Notes under the pieces: model-generated
Told to the model about the DNA's origin: nothing
The model's input: the letters and a program-made list of their open reading frames with translations, nothing else
Database searches by the model: none
In this document: one piece after another, positions 35,794 through 44,752 of the stretch
How the letters are laid out: the number at the start of each line of letters is the position of its first letter
How positions within the stretch are numbered: position 1 is the first letter of the stretch
Program-made: the position numbers and the translations under genes
DNA from: Pedosphaera sp.
GTDB lineage: Bacteria > Verrucomicrobiota > Verrucomicrobiia > Limisphaerales > AAA164-E04
Reading direction: 5' to 3'
DNA: 46,937 nt
Assembly: GCA_002686885.1 (NCBI GenBank)
Contig: NYYT01000120.1
Location: 1 to 46,937, forward strand

Positions 35794-36629
35794 CGCAGAA
35801 TTTGGCGCAGCAAGCCTTTGAGGACATTCCCTGGTCCGATTTCCTCGAAGACCGCATCGGGTTCTTGATTCATCAGAGAAATGGATTCGACCCATCGAAC
35901 TGGAGAAGTGATTTGTTCAGCCAGGAGTTGTTGAATGCTCCCAGGTGCGTAGGGTTTGGCCTCAACATTGGAAATAACCGGCAGTTCAGGATCCTTGAGG
36001 GCGACTTCGGCCAGAAAGGCCTCAAACGCACTTTTGGCGGGCTCCATGAATGGAGAGTGAAATGCGCCGCTTACCTTCAGTGGAATGTAGCGCTTGGCAC
36101 CTGCTTCCTTAAAGGCATCCTGCAATGCAGGAATCATCTCCTGAGCCCCTGAGACCACAATCTGTGTGGGCGCATTGAGATTGGCCAACCCCACCTGACC
36201 TTGGCCTGCAGCATCCAGCACCTGAGCGACTTGATCGTGGGTGAGCCCAATCACGGCTGCCATCCCGCCTCCTTTCGCCTCAGCCATCAGAGCCCCCCGT
36301 TTTTGAACCAGGCGTAAACCGGTGGCGAAATCAAAGGCGTTGGCGGCAAACAAGGCATTGTATTCCCCCAAACTGTGTCCGGCTGTCATGGCTGGCTTTT
36401 CACCTGAAGTTTCCAAGGCTGCCAGATAACTCAGGGCACTGACGGTGAAAAGGGCAGGTTGGGTATATTGTGTTTGGCCTAATTTTTCATCTGGATCCTC
36501 CAGACAAAGTGCCTGGATATCGTAGCCAAGTATGTCACTTGCCTCCTCTGTGATATGGGGAAAACGCTCAAAAAGACCCTCCCCCATGCCTTTTGACTGG
36601 GAACCTTGTCCTGGAAAAAGATAAATCAT
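35790..36629 (-). CDS. fabD: malonyl-CoA:ACP transacylase
   Basis: This is a 279-residue cytoplasmic enzyme that loads malonyl groups onto ACP for fatty-acid synthesis. It begins with the canonical FPGQGSQ at residues 5-11, and has nucleophile Ser86 in GHSLGEYNAL, the KRGALM segment and catalytic His near 192 in GAFHSPFM. The frame is open to 36680, but the ATG at 36629 (MIYLFPGQGSQ) is the family start. It stands apart from any other fab gene, which is unusual because it is often clustered with fabH, fabG and acpP. It shares its stop bases with the convergent DUF1501 gene. Confidence 0.95.
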   Translation of the reverse strand: MIYLFPGQGSQSKGMGEGLFERFPHITEEASDILGYDIQALCLEDPDEKLGQTQYTQPALFTVSALSYLAALETSGEKPAMTAGHSLGEYNALFAANAFDFATGLRLVQKRGALMAEAKGGGMAAVIGLTHDQVAQVLDAAGQGQVGLANLNAPTQIVVSGAQEMIPALQDAFKEAGAKRYIPLKVSGAFHSPFMEPAKSAFEAFLAEVALKDPELPVISNVEAKPYAPGSIQQLLAEQITSPVRWVESISLMNQEPDAVFEEIGPGNVLKGLLRQILR

Positions 36630-36742
36630 GATCCGTTGGCTGTTGAGTGCATGGGCGGGCGCCAGCATCGCAGGCGCCATCGTCCGCTGAGCCTAAGGCT
36701 AGGTTTTAGTCTCCAATGGCTCAAGGTATTGTTGGCGTTCCC

Positions 36743-39385
36743 TTATCGAAAGGCAGGGTGGTCCGGTTGACCGCCACTGATGACATAGGCCACCAAGTCG
36801 AGGATTTCCGATTTGTTGAGTGCGGCCAAAAGACCTTCGGGCATCGGAGAAATTTTTGACACTTCGATGCTCTTGACTTTTCTGCGGTCCACGTTGACTC
36901 GCTGGTTCGGGTTGGTGAGATCGGTGTTCAGTGTGACCGAATCGCCATTGAGGTTGACCACAATGCCACTGACCGTATCGTCGTCCTCCATGGTGACGAC
37001 GATTGGAGCGAATTGATCACTGATCTCCTTGCTTGGATGGAGAACATGGTCGATTAAATCATAAGCGCTGAAGCGGCCACCCGCACCGGTCAAGTCAGGC
37101 CCGTTCATGCCTCCTGCATTGCCGAAACGATGGCACGCCAGGCAGGCTGCAGCGGTGAACATGCGCTTGCCAGTGGCGAAATCTCTTTTCTTCATTTCGT
37201 TGCGGGCTGCAGGGCCCAATTCATCCAAAGTCCATTCCTTGGGTTCTCTCCCGGCAAAAATGGCACCCAGGTTTTCAATCACACTTTTATTTTCGGGCTC
37301 ACGGGCAATGGCTTCAGCTAGGGCTTTGGTTTCAGCGTCGGTGAAGGAGGCCAAAGTATCCTGCTTGATGAAATCAATGAAACGTTCAAAACTCGCGCCT
37401 CCCCTGTAGTTGGCAGCCTTGAGGAACCAATCCAGCTGCCGCTTGCGTAAGTCATGATTCCAGCCTGCTTTCAGGAAACGCAAGCTACGGGCATATTGCA
37501 TTTGCGGTTCCTGGCTTTCGGCGGCATCCATTAGGTCCAATGTTTTGCGAGCTGTATTGGGAGCCTGCAGATGAGCTAGGGTTTCGCATAGTAGCCAGTT
37601 GCTTTCAAAACTTTTGGCAGGAAAGAGTGGATCGAGTTTGGCGATACATGCCTCCGCAGAGTCCTTGCCGAGATCCCCAAAGCGCACCAGTACAATTTGC
37701 ATGGCACGAACCATGGCTTGGAGCTCACGCTCAGGAAGGGAATCTGTATTGATTGAAAGGAGAGCCTGGAGCATTTGACTCCCCAATGCTGAATCGGTGA
37801 CGTGACCGGACTCTGGGCGGTGACTAGGACTGATGCCTGTCACCCTTGCCAATGCCATGATGGCTTGGATCTTCTTGATTGGTTTGGATTCTTTCAATGC
37901 CCGCTCTTGCCACTTCGCGTGGGGTTGATGCTCCAAGGCCACGCGAGCAGCAAACTGAATGAAACGATCGTTATGATCCAGGTAACGCCATGCTGTGCGG
38001 ATGGCCTTGGGGTCCTGTTTTCCGTGAAACGCCTCAAGAGATTTTCGAATGGAACGCTGGCGGTTACGCTTGGCCTTGACGGTAACTGGGCGAGTGTCTT
38101 CGGTGCCTTCATAGGTGACACGATAAAGGCCTGACTGAACCCTCCTGCCTCCAATGGTAAAATACATGGCCCGGTCTTGCGGGTGGATGATGATGTCTGT
38201 CACGGGAAGGGGGGCGCCGGTAATGAATTCTTCCTTGGTAGCTCGATAGGAAGATCCGTCCTCTTCAAGATGAACGGCGTAGATTTTGCCCCAGCTCCAA
38301 TCCAGCACATAAAAGGCCTCTTGATAGTTTTTAGGAAACTGAGCTCCATATCCAAAGCGTGCTCCAGTTGGGCTCCCGGGACCTATGTTCAAAGTGGCAG
38401 GCAAGGTGTCGGCATAGAATTCTGGATACTTTCCTGCGCCATTTCGCCAGCCATATTCCGCACCACTGACGACATGATTGACGCGGGTGGGGCGGTACCA
38501 TGGCGTATTGAAGTCATATTCCATGTCGGCATCGTAGGTGAAGAGCTCTCCATCCTTATTGAGGCCACCTCCATAGATATTGCGGAATCCAGAGGCAAAA
38601 ATCTCATAGTCTTTACCGTCCCGAGATACACGATAAACCACACCCCCTGGAGCCAGGACGCCGCGGTTATGGCCGCGTCCGTCTGGCATGCTGGGTAGCA
38701 GGTGGTCATCACCCCAGACTTTTGCTACCTGAGAGGAGGCGCTTGAACCCTCCTTATAGCCGGGCTCGATCATCGCATTGTTGCCGGTGATTAAATAAAA
38801 GTAACGTCCATCAGGGGTTGGCACGACCGCGTGAACCCCGTGATCACCGCTCGATTTGAATCCCTGCAGAAGCTCGACCTGATCCAACTCACGATCGCCA
38901 TTGCTGTCACTGATGCGGTAAAATCCACTTTGAATCTTACGCTCATAATCATTGACCCCCGCATAGAGGGCTCCATCGGCAAACACCATCCCGTTGATGG
39001 CCCGGATGTCCACGGGCACCTTTTCGATTTGGCTAGGCTCCAGGGTTTCTCCAGGTGCCGGAGCTTTGAATTTGTAGAGGCCACCATATTGGTCACAAGC
39101 GTAGATACGTCCCTGGTCATCCGCCGCCAGAGCCACCCACGAACCCTGTTCCTGATTCGGGACCGAATAGAGTAACTCCACCTTGAAGCCCTCAGCTGCC
39201 TTGATCCGATCTACAGGAGTTGCCTTGTTTTCCCCCATGGCTTTACCCCGGTCGGGATCGGGTTGTTTTTGCCGGCGTTGGGCCTGCAGTGTGGAGTCCT
39301 GGGTGCTCAGGAAGAAAATGAGGGCCAAGCAGGTGGTGGAACAAGCGAGTGCCTTCCTGTGGATAGAATGGTAGATAAGTCTCAT
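36743..39385 (-). CDS. PVC-type CxxCH heme protein with beta-propeller and HEAT-like middle
   Basis: This is an 880-residue exported protein. The ATG at 39385 begins a signal peptide ending around STLQAQ, while the frame itself is open to 39487. Residues about 55-430 form a six-bladed propeller related to glucose/sorbosone dehydrogenases (GQGRIYACDQYGGLYKF-like blades, VHAVVPTPDGRYFYLITG, ASGFRNIYGGGLNKDGELF). The middle (about 450-700) is helical with HEAT-like repeats. The C-terminus has one c-type heme motif CLACH (Cys748, Cys751, His752) with distal SPMPEGLLAALNKSEILDLVAYV. This architecture is common in Verrucomicrobia and Planctomycetes and is thought to be an extracytoplasmic redox protein. 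The substrate is unknown. It is divergent from the EstB-like gene. Confidence 0.88.
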   Translation of the reverse strand: MRLIYHSIHRKALACSTTCLALIFFLSTQDSTLQAQRRQKQPDPDRGKAMGENKATPVDRIKAAEGFKVELLYSVPNQEQGSWVALAADDQGRIYACDQYGGLYKFKAPAPGETLEPSQIEKVPVDIRAINGMVFADGALYAGVNDYERKIQSGFYRISDSNGDRELDQVELLQGFKSSGDHGVHAVVPTPDGRYFYLITGNNAMIEPGYKEGSSASSQVAKVWGDDHLLPSMPDGRGHNRGVLAPGGVVYRVSRDGKDYEIFASGFRNIYGGGLNKDGELFTYDADMEYDFNTPWYRPTRVNHVVSGAEYGWRNGAGKYPEFYADTLPATLNIGPGSPTGARFGYGAQFPKNYQEAFYVLDWSWGKIYAVHLEEDGSSYRATKEEFITGAPLPVTDIIIHPQDRAMYFTIGGRRVQSGLYRVTYEGTEDTRPVTVKAKRNRQRSIRKSLEAFHGKQDPKAIRTAWRYLDHNDRFIQFAARVALEHQPHAKWQERALKESKPIKKIQAIMALARVTGISPSHRPESGHVTDSALGSQMLQALLSINTDSLPERELQAMVRAMQIVLVRFGDLGKDSAEACIAKLDPLFPAKSFESNWLLCETLAHLQAPNTARKTLDLMDAAESQEPQMQYARSLRFLKAGWNHDLRKRQLDWFLKAANYRGGASFERFIDFIKQDTLASFTDAETKALAEAIAREPENKSVIENLGAIFAGREPKEWTLDELGPAARNEMKKRDFATGKRMFTAAACLACHRFGNAGGMNGPDLTGAGGRFSAYDLIDHVLHPSKEISDQFAPIVVTMEDDDTVSGIVVNLNGDSVTLNTDLTNPNQRVNVDRRKVKSIEVSKISPMPEGLLAALNKSEILDLVAYVISGGQPDHPAFR

Positions 39386-39551
39386 GATGACCTGGTTTTG
39401 TGTGTTGAAAGATTGATTGAGGCACCTTATCAGCACCTTTTCATGATGGCAATGCAGCATTCCAGTGAGGCGGTAGGGACAACCCATGTGCCTGGGTCAA
39501 CCCCATGTTTCGGAGTTTGACCGTATCCTAGGATTGGATTTAACTTTTGGC

Positions 39552-40847
39552 ATGCACCACACTCCCGTATTGCAGCGTCTCTGCCTTGGGGCCTTGATCT
39601 GGATGGTTTTTCATCTCACGACAGGCTTGGAGGCTGCCTCTGTTTTGCGCTCCTCTTCGGCCGTGCGGGCCGGAATGTCCCAGGAACGTCTCTCGCGCAT
39701 CGATCAAATGCTTGATGATGCCGTTCAATCCAATGAGATACCGGGAGCTGTGGCCCTTATCGCACGACGAGGTAAGGTTGTTCTTCATAAGGCATACGGT
39801 ACGGCAGACCCAGAGACCGGAGTTCCGATGCAAAGCGACAGCATCTTTCGGATCGCCTCCCAAACCAAAGCCATCACTTCCACTGCTGTCATGATGCTCT
39901 GGGAAGAAGGGCATTTTCAACTCGATGACCCCATCGAGCGCTGGATACCAGCCTTCAAATCAACCGGGGTGCTAAAAAGTTACGACGAGACCACAGGTCA
40001 CTGGACAACCGAACCCGTCAAACAGCCCATAACGATACGCCACCTTCTGACACACACTTCTGGTCTTGGCTATGGGGTGATTGACGGCGATGAGAGGATG
40101 AAAAAAATCTACCAACAACTCGGTGTGACGGATTTGTTCACCACCGAGCCTGTGACCATCAAACAAAGCGTCATGAAGTTGGCCAAATGCCCGCTACATC
40201 ATCACCCAGGCGAACGTTTCACCTATAGCGAGGGGCTCGATGTGTTGGGTTACTTTGTGGAAATCATCAGCGGTATGAGCTTTGCAGACTTTCTTCATGA
40301 ACGAATTTTTGAACCTCTCGGCATGAAGGATACGGGTTTTTATCTCCCGACTTCAAAGAACGAGCGCCTGGTCAAGGTGCAGACTAAAAAAGACGATCAA
40401 TGGGTCCGTTACCCAGTGACCTTCTATGATCCGGATTATCCCATCAAGGGGGCAAGGAGTTTTTATTCAGGAGGCGCAGGTCTTTCCAGTACCGCCAAGG
40501 ACTATGCGATCTTTTTACAAATGTATCTCAATGGTGGCTCCTACAATGGTCAGCGCATTCTGAGTCGCTCTACCATTGCGACCATCATGCAAAACCAGAC
40601 CGGTCGACTCTTTGGCGGCGAAGAGAAATTTCATGGGTTGGCTTTCGGGGTGCTTCGTGAAGGAGGGGTGGCCAAGGGTGGCTTGGGTAGTGTCGGTACT
40701 TTCGACTGGGGTGGGTATTTCAATACCCAGTATTTTGCGGATCCTCAGGAAGAAATCGTGGGCGTACTCATGAAACAAACCCAGGGTATTTCTGAAGAAA
40801 CAGCCTGGAAATACCGCTTGCTGATCCATCAGGCCATCGACGACTGA
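39552..40847 (+). CDS. exported serine hydrolase of the beta-lactamase/EstB family
   Basis: This is a 431-residue protein with a signal peptide (MHHTPVLQRLCLGALIWMVFHL) starting at the ATG at 39552; the frame is open upstream to 39486. The catalytic SxxK motif is Ser103-Gln-Thr-Lys106 (IASQTKA). The tyrosine motif is Tyr225-Ser-Glu227, where class C lactamases have YxN. The third motif is WGG (TFDWGGYF) instead of KTG. YxE/WGG-type enzymes are usually esterases or D-aminopeptidases rather than true beta-lactamases. Family markers LTHTSGLGYG and EPLGMKDTGFY are present. It is divergent from the CxxCH propeller gene, with a 166-bp gap that probably holds both promoters. Substrate is not known. 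Confidence 0.88.
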   Translation: MHHTPVLQRLCLGALIWMVFHLTTGLEAASVLRSSSAVRAGMSQERLSRIDQMLDDAVQSNEIPGAVALIARRGKVVLHKAYGTADPETGVPMQSDSIFRIASQTKAITSTAVMMLWEEGHFQLDDPIERWIPAFKSTGVLKSYDETTGHWTTEPVKQPITIRHLLTHTSGLGYGVIDGDERMKKIYQQLGVTDLFTTEPVTIKQSVMKLAKCPLHHHPGERFTYSEGLDVLGYFVEIISGMSFADFLHERIFEPLGMKDTGFYLPTSKNERLVKVQTKKDDQWVRYPVTFYDPDYPIKGARSFYSGGAGLSSTAKDYAIFLQMYLNGGSYNGQRILSRSTIATIMQNQTGRLFGGEEKFHGLAFGVLREGGVAKGGLGSVGTFDWGGYFNTQYFADPQEEIVGVLMKQTQGISEETAWKYRLLIHQAIDD

Positions 40848-40856
40848 GCGTTGACT

Positions 40857-41417
40857 TTAAAGGGGCAGACTTGGGTTGACCTTCTGCCACCGGATCAGTG
40901 CACGCTGCATGGAAGGGAAGGCGAGCTGAGCCGGATCAAAATGCCATGGATCCTGCCATTCCACATGGGACACCTCTTCTCTGTCACAGACCAAGGACTC
41001 AGCCGGTGAGCACTCCTTGGCGGTGAAAAACAGATCGAGCACAGGATACGCAATGGACTTATATGTGTAGGTGTTTGGATAGCAAGCAAGGTAGCTAGGA
41101 GTGTCAATGGTGATTCCGACCTCCTCCTGGCACTCACGCTTTAATGCCTTTTCGGGCGATTCCCCGCAGTCTACAAAGCCTCCGACCAATGCCCATCGTC
41201 CTTTGGCCGGACTTTTTCCACGGACGATGAAAAGCATTTGATTTTTTTCATTGAGAATCAGACCGGCTGCAGCGACCGCAGGATTGAGATAAAAGAGATA
41301 ATCGCACGCCTCGCATGCGATGGAGTATTCCAGCATCGTTTTTCGAGGATGGCCACAATTCGGACAATGATGAAAGGTGAGGGATGGGTGCATGGACGGA
41401 GTTTCAGTGACTGTCAT
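40857..41417 (-). CDS. NUDIX hydrolase with N-terminal zinc ribbon
   Basis: This is a 186-residue protein (ATG at 41417; ATG at 41393 and a TTG at 41462 are alternatives, none with a Shine-Dalgarno). The N-terminal zinc ribbon has two Cys pairs (CPNCG and CEACD). The Nudix box is complete as GGFVDCGESPEKALKRECQEEVGI, matching G-x5-E-x7-R-E-x2-E-E-x-G. The layout is that of NudC-like or ADP-ribose/NAD pyrophosphatase-type enzymes, though the NudC SQPWPFPxS signature is not seen, so it is not assigned as NudC. It hydrolyses a nucleoside diphosphate-X compound. The gene is convergent with the EstB-like gene, 9 bp apart. Confidence 0.87.
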   Translation of the reverse strand: MTVTETPSMHPSLTFHHCPNCGHPRKTMLEYSIACEACDYLFYLNPAVAAAGLILNEKNQMLFIVRGKSPAKGRWALVGGFVDCGESPEKALKRECQEEVGITIDTPSYLACYPNTYTYKSIAYPVLDLFFTAKECSPAESLVCDREEVSHVEWQDPWHFDPAQLAFPSMQRALIRWQKVNPSLPL

Positions 41418-41491
41418 AGAACTACATCTTGCAAGCGTCCGGCAAATTACCATTGATTTCAAGGAGGGAAGAAGATTAGGTCATCCCATCC

Positions 41492-43132
41492 ATGAAATGG
41501 GTACATGGCATCATTTTGTTCGCCGCTGGCTGCATGCTTTGGGTGATCGCACTGGGAATCCCCGATTATCTCCGAGCGATGTCGCCCGAGGTTCTGGCCA
41601 TGGCCAAAAGCGAACCTGGCCTTGAAAGTGAGTCCTCCTCACTTTTAAGCCTCCATCAGCCAGGGGTCTCCCAAATATTGATTCGCGCTGCACAGATAGC
41701 CCGCACCCCAGATGTGGAGCGGCTGGTGGTCAGCTTTGAGCGCTACGAGGTGAGCTATCCGAGCCATGTGCGCCAGGGCCATGCTCAAGGGGTCTTTGAA
41801 CCGGTTTTGACAGAGCTGCCAGGGGAAATCGACAATGTCATGGAGTGGATGATGCGTCGATCGGTGCGTCGAACCCTTGGAAGCGTCCATGGTTCAGGTG
41901 ACCCAGGACTGCAATTCTCACTGCGAGTAGGGAGCCATCCTTGGAATTTCCAATGGTTCGAAGCTCCTGGGAAGCCGGGGGGGCAAGTGATGGAAAGCCT
42001 TTTAATCCTCTGGGATCTTCTGGAACAAGGCGGGCACCTTTCGGATTCTCTGAAAGATTACTTGCGTCAGTGCTTACTGGATCTGAACGAAGCACCCAAC
42101 CTTGCCTCCTTTGAATCGGCTTGCGCGGATTTACTCAGTTTGGCAAGACGCATGAATTGGGGGCAGCTTTCGGCTTTCATGGGCAAGATTTCAGGCCCAA
42201 AAGTACTGCAAGCCCTGGCAGCTGAGGCTGCTGTGGATTCCGATCGAATGGCGGTTTTTGCTGCATCCTTGTGGTTTGCCGAGGAGCCCGAGCGTCTAGC
42301 CGAATACTATCAACGCTTTCCCGAAACGGCCTTTTTGGATCTGGGATGCGCACTTCGATATGGGCAAGGAGGGGTGAGTTATCTCTTGGAGCGGTTTAAA
42401 CCGTTGGTTCCATCAAAAAGTCTACACGGGCAACTGGGTGGATACTGCTCTGCCATGCTGGGGAATCTGGGGGCTCGCGTTGCCTTCGTTGCCCATCCGT
42501 ATCCCATCCTTTTGCGCTGGCTTTGCATGGCAATGGGCCTTCTTTGTTGGTTGCGTTGCCTTAACTTACTTCCAATCCTTTCACCATGGGGCCAATCAGA
42601 TAAAGCCATTGATTGGAGGCGCACGGTCACATGGACGGCCATGACAACGTTACTGGCGATTGTTTGCGCCGAACCTTTTCTTGCGCAGGACTCTGAAAGT
42701 AGTCAGAATTTTACTACCTGGTCCTTTCCTGTTTTGGTGGATCATGAAGACCAGGCATTCGGCCCAATGATGGATACCCAATTTTCACAAGTGACCTTTT
42801 TGGCTTTAGGTGTTTTTTTTCTGATACAGGTCGGGATCTATGTGCTCTGTTTGATCAAGCTGAAGGAAATCCAGAAGCAGTCGCTGGATTCCCAATTGAA
42901 GCTCAGATTGCTCGACAATGAGGACAACATGTTTGATGCAGGTCTTTATGTGGGTCTTGCCGGAACGGTACTTTCACTTGTTTGTCTGGCTTTGGGGATT
43001 ATCAAGCCTGGTCTCATGGCTGCCTACGCATCGACACTCTTTGGGATCATTTTCGTCTCAGTCCTCAAAATTCTGCATGTCAGGCCTTATCGAAGACAAC
43101 TGATTCTCGAAGAGGCCGCTCCTCCTGCATGA
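41492..43132 (+). CDS. membrane protein with ExbB/MotA-like C-terminal helices
   Basis: This is a 546-residue membrane protein with no family I can name. One N-terminal helix (residues 4-24) is followed by a large, probably extracytoplasmic helical domain (about 30-330). Further helices lie near 335-360 and 375-398, and then a final trio. The trio is FLALGVFFLIQVGIYVLCLI (about 436-456), a short charged cytoplasmic loop, GLYVGLAGTVLSLVCLALGII (484-504) and GLMAAYASTLFGIIFVSVLKI (507-527). The last two align by eye with ExbB/MotA helices (GLxGTV...; A-x-x-ST-x-x-GI). The gene overlaps the next by ATGA, and that next gene has an ExbD/MotB-like start. The assignment as a stator-type subunit is inference. 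Confidence 0.6.
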   Translation: MKWVHGIILFAAGCMLWVIALGIPDYLRAMSPEVLAMAKSEPGLESESSSLLSLHQPGVSQILIRAAQIARTPDVERLVVSFERYEVSYPSHVRQGHAQGVFEPVLTELPGEIDNVMEWMMRRSVRRTLGSVHGSGDPGLQFSLRVGSHPWNFQWFEAPGKPGGQVMESLLILWDLLEQGGHLSDSLKDYLRQCLLDLNEAPNLASFESACADLLSLARRMNWGQLSAFMGKISGPKVLQALAAEAAVDSDRMAVFAASLWFAEEPERLAEYYQRFPETAFLDLGCALRYGQGGVSYLLERFKPLVPSKSLHGQLGGYCSAMLGNLGARVAFVAHPYPILLRWLCMAMGLLCWLRCLNLLPILSPWGQSDKAIDWRRTVTWTAMTTLLAIVCAEPFLAQDSESSQNFTTWSFPVLVDHEDQAFGPMMDTQFSQVTFLALGVFFLIQVGIYVLCLIKLKEIQKQSLDSQLKLRLLDNEDNMFDAGLYVGLAGTVLSLVCLALGIIKPGLMAAYASTLFGIIFVSVLKILHVRPYRRQLILEEAAPPA

Positions 43133-44703
43133 ATCGCCCGCTACTCATCATTATATGCGATTTTCTGCTGATCAGCCTTCTCTCGTTGGCAAAGTTCGAG
43201 CCTGCCTCCACTAATGGAAACCAAACGCTATCCAATAGCCTCTCGCCGCAGCGCACCAATGATATGGTGGCCGTACTCAAGACGGCATTGGCCTCCGAGC
43301 AGCAAGTCCGCGAGACGCTAAGCAGTCAGTTGGATAGCGCTCAGGAATCGTTGGAAAATTCCGAACAAGCCCTGGTCGCCAAAGATTCTAAAATCGCCCT
43401 GATCGAAAAGGATCTGGAAGAAGTCGAAGGCCGTGCTCAACAATTGCAAAATGAAAGAGTTCTTTTGCAGCAGCAGTACACGGACACCCAAAAAAGCGTT
43501 TCCTTTCTTCAGGACCAGTTCCTAGAGGCTTCCAGCGAGGCCAAGCGGCTTCAAAATGACCTGAATCGTTCTGAGCAATCAGCCGTAGCCGCCAAGACAA
43601 AATTGCAGATGATCGAAAGTGAACTGAACCTTCGTCGGAGTGAAGTATTGGCCATGCAAGCCAAGATGGAATCACTGGAAGCAGAAAGGCAAGATGCTGA
43701 GCAGCAAAAATTTCAACTGGCGCTTGAACTCAAGCAATCCCAAACGACGGAAATCATCGTGCGCGAGCAGTTTGATGCTGCCAAAGACGAGATCCGCGAA
43801 GCCAGGCAGGATGTGGCCTACTCTCGAGAACAAGTTTCCATTGCCCAAAGTGAAACTTCCTTGGTCCGGGAAGAGGCTTCTTCAGCTCTTCTGGGGAAGG
43901 AGCGTGCTGATGAACGGGCAGGTCAGCTGGCAGAAGGAATCGCGGAGTTGGTTCAACGCAACGAGGCAATGGCCGAGCAATTACAGGCCCCGCGCAGCAT
44001 GACACCCAGCGCCATTTACGCACGTTTTTTGGACCAGCGATTGCTCACCCGCTTCCAGGCTTCACGGAGTGGAACCTTTGGAAACACGATTACCCAAGAA
44101 AAAAACAGTTACAGTATCGTGGTATCCAATGGCAGCGAACTCGTTGCCCTTTACCATACCGATCAGACCCCCATTCAGTTATGGAGTGGATCCTCTGAGT
44201 GGGAGCAAATGGCCGGGCGAGTGGAGCGAGAGCAAAAGGCCTACTCCTGTCCAAAAATCTGTTTCATCGATGCGGATCCTCGTGTGCTTTCCATGCCCGT
44301 AGGGGCTCGACAGGCTCAGGTTCTGGGCCTGAGGCCATTTGAACTGGCAGAGGACCCTCTCGCACATGACCAAGTCATTCTGGTGGATCCATCCCTGGAT
44401 GGAGACGCCTACGGAGCGTTTGATATCAGGCTTTCCGCCAACTACTCCAATTACCTGGAAGTGAGTCTTCCGGCCTTGGAACGCCTCAGCCAGTCCCTGG
44501 TGCCTTCCCCGGGACATTTGGTGTTTAATCCCGTGGGAGAACTTGTAGGGATCATGGTCAATGATTCCCATTGTCTCGTCATCGATGGTATCACTGAGTC
44601 AGGGGATATTCCCTTTGGTTATCAAACAGCCAGGTCGATGACCGACGATACGTTTTCCCGCCAGGCGGAACGCCTTGCGGCGTTGCCCAGGGTGTTGCGA
44701 TAG
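43129..44703 (+). CDS. ExbD/MotB-like anchored coiled-coil protein with protease-like C-terminal domain
   Basis: This is a 524-residue protein. The ATG at 43129 overlaps the stop of the preceding gene. The N-terminus MNRPLLIIICDFLLISLLSL is a single membrane helix with an acidic residue, Asp11, near its cytoplasmic end, as in MotB and ExbD/TolR. Residues about 50-290 are a long coiled coil (Glu/Gln/Ala-rich heptads, few Pro/Gly). The C-terminal domain (about 300-524) is beta-rich. Its stretch PSPGHLVFNPVGELVGIMV near residue 460 resembles the nucleophile region of trypsin-fold proteases (GxSGGPxxxxxGxxxGI) without the serine. No OmpA peptidoglycan-binding domain is seen. I do not recognise a named family. 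Confidence 0.65.
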   Translation: MNRPLLIIICDFLLISLLSLAKFEPASTNGNQTLSNSLSPQRTNDMVAVLKTALASEQQVRETLSSQLDSAQESLENSEQALVAKDSKIALIEKDLEEVEGRAQQLQNERVLLQQQYTDTQKSVSFLQDQFLEASSEAKRLQNDLNRSEQSAVAAKTKLQMIESELNLRRSEVLAMQAKMESLEAERQDAEQQKFQLALELKQSQTTEIIVREQFDAAKDEIREARQDVAYSREQVSIAQSETSLVREEASSALLGKERADERAGQLAEGIAELVQRNEAMAEQLQAPRSMTPSAIYARFLDQRLLTRFQASRSGTFGNTITQEKNSYSIVVSNGSELVALYHTDQTPIQLWSGSSEWEQMAGRVEREQKAYSCPKICFIDADPRVLSMPVGARQAQVLGLRPFELAEDPLAHDQVILVDPSLDGDAYGAFDIRLSANYSNYLEVSLPALERLSQSLVPSPGHLVFNPVGELVGIMVNDSHCLVIDGITESGDIPFGYQTARSMTDDTFSRQAERLAALPRVLR

Positions 44704-44752
44704 GAGTGCTGGAGGTGAAGCCACTCCGTAAAGACGGTTTGAAACCATACGC

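Noticed and set aside
39386-39551. Possible promoter TTGACC-N16-TTTAAC for the EstB-like gene
   Set aside because: The -10 box matches at only four of six positions, with 16-bp spacing, and chance matches of this quality are common.
39552-40847. True beta-lactamase giving antibiotic resistance
   Set aside because: The motifs are SxxK, YxE and WGG, as in EstB-type esterases or aminopeptidases, not YxN and KTG.
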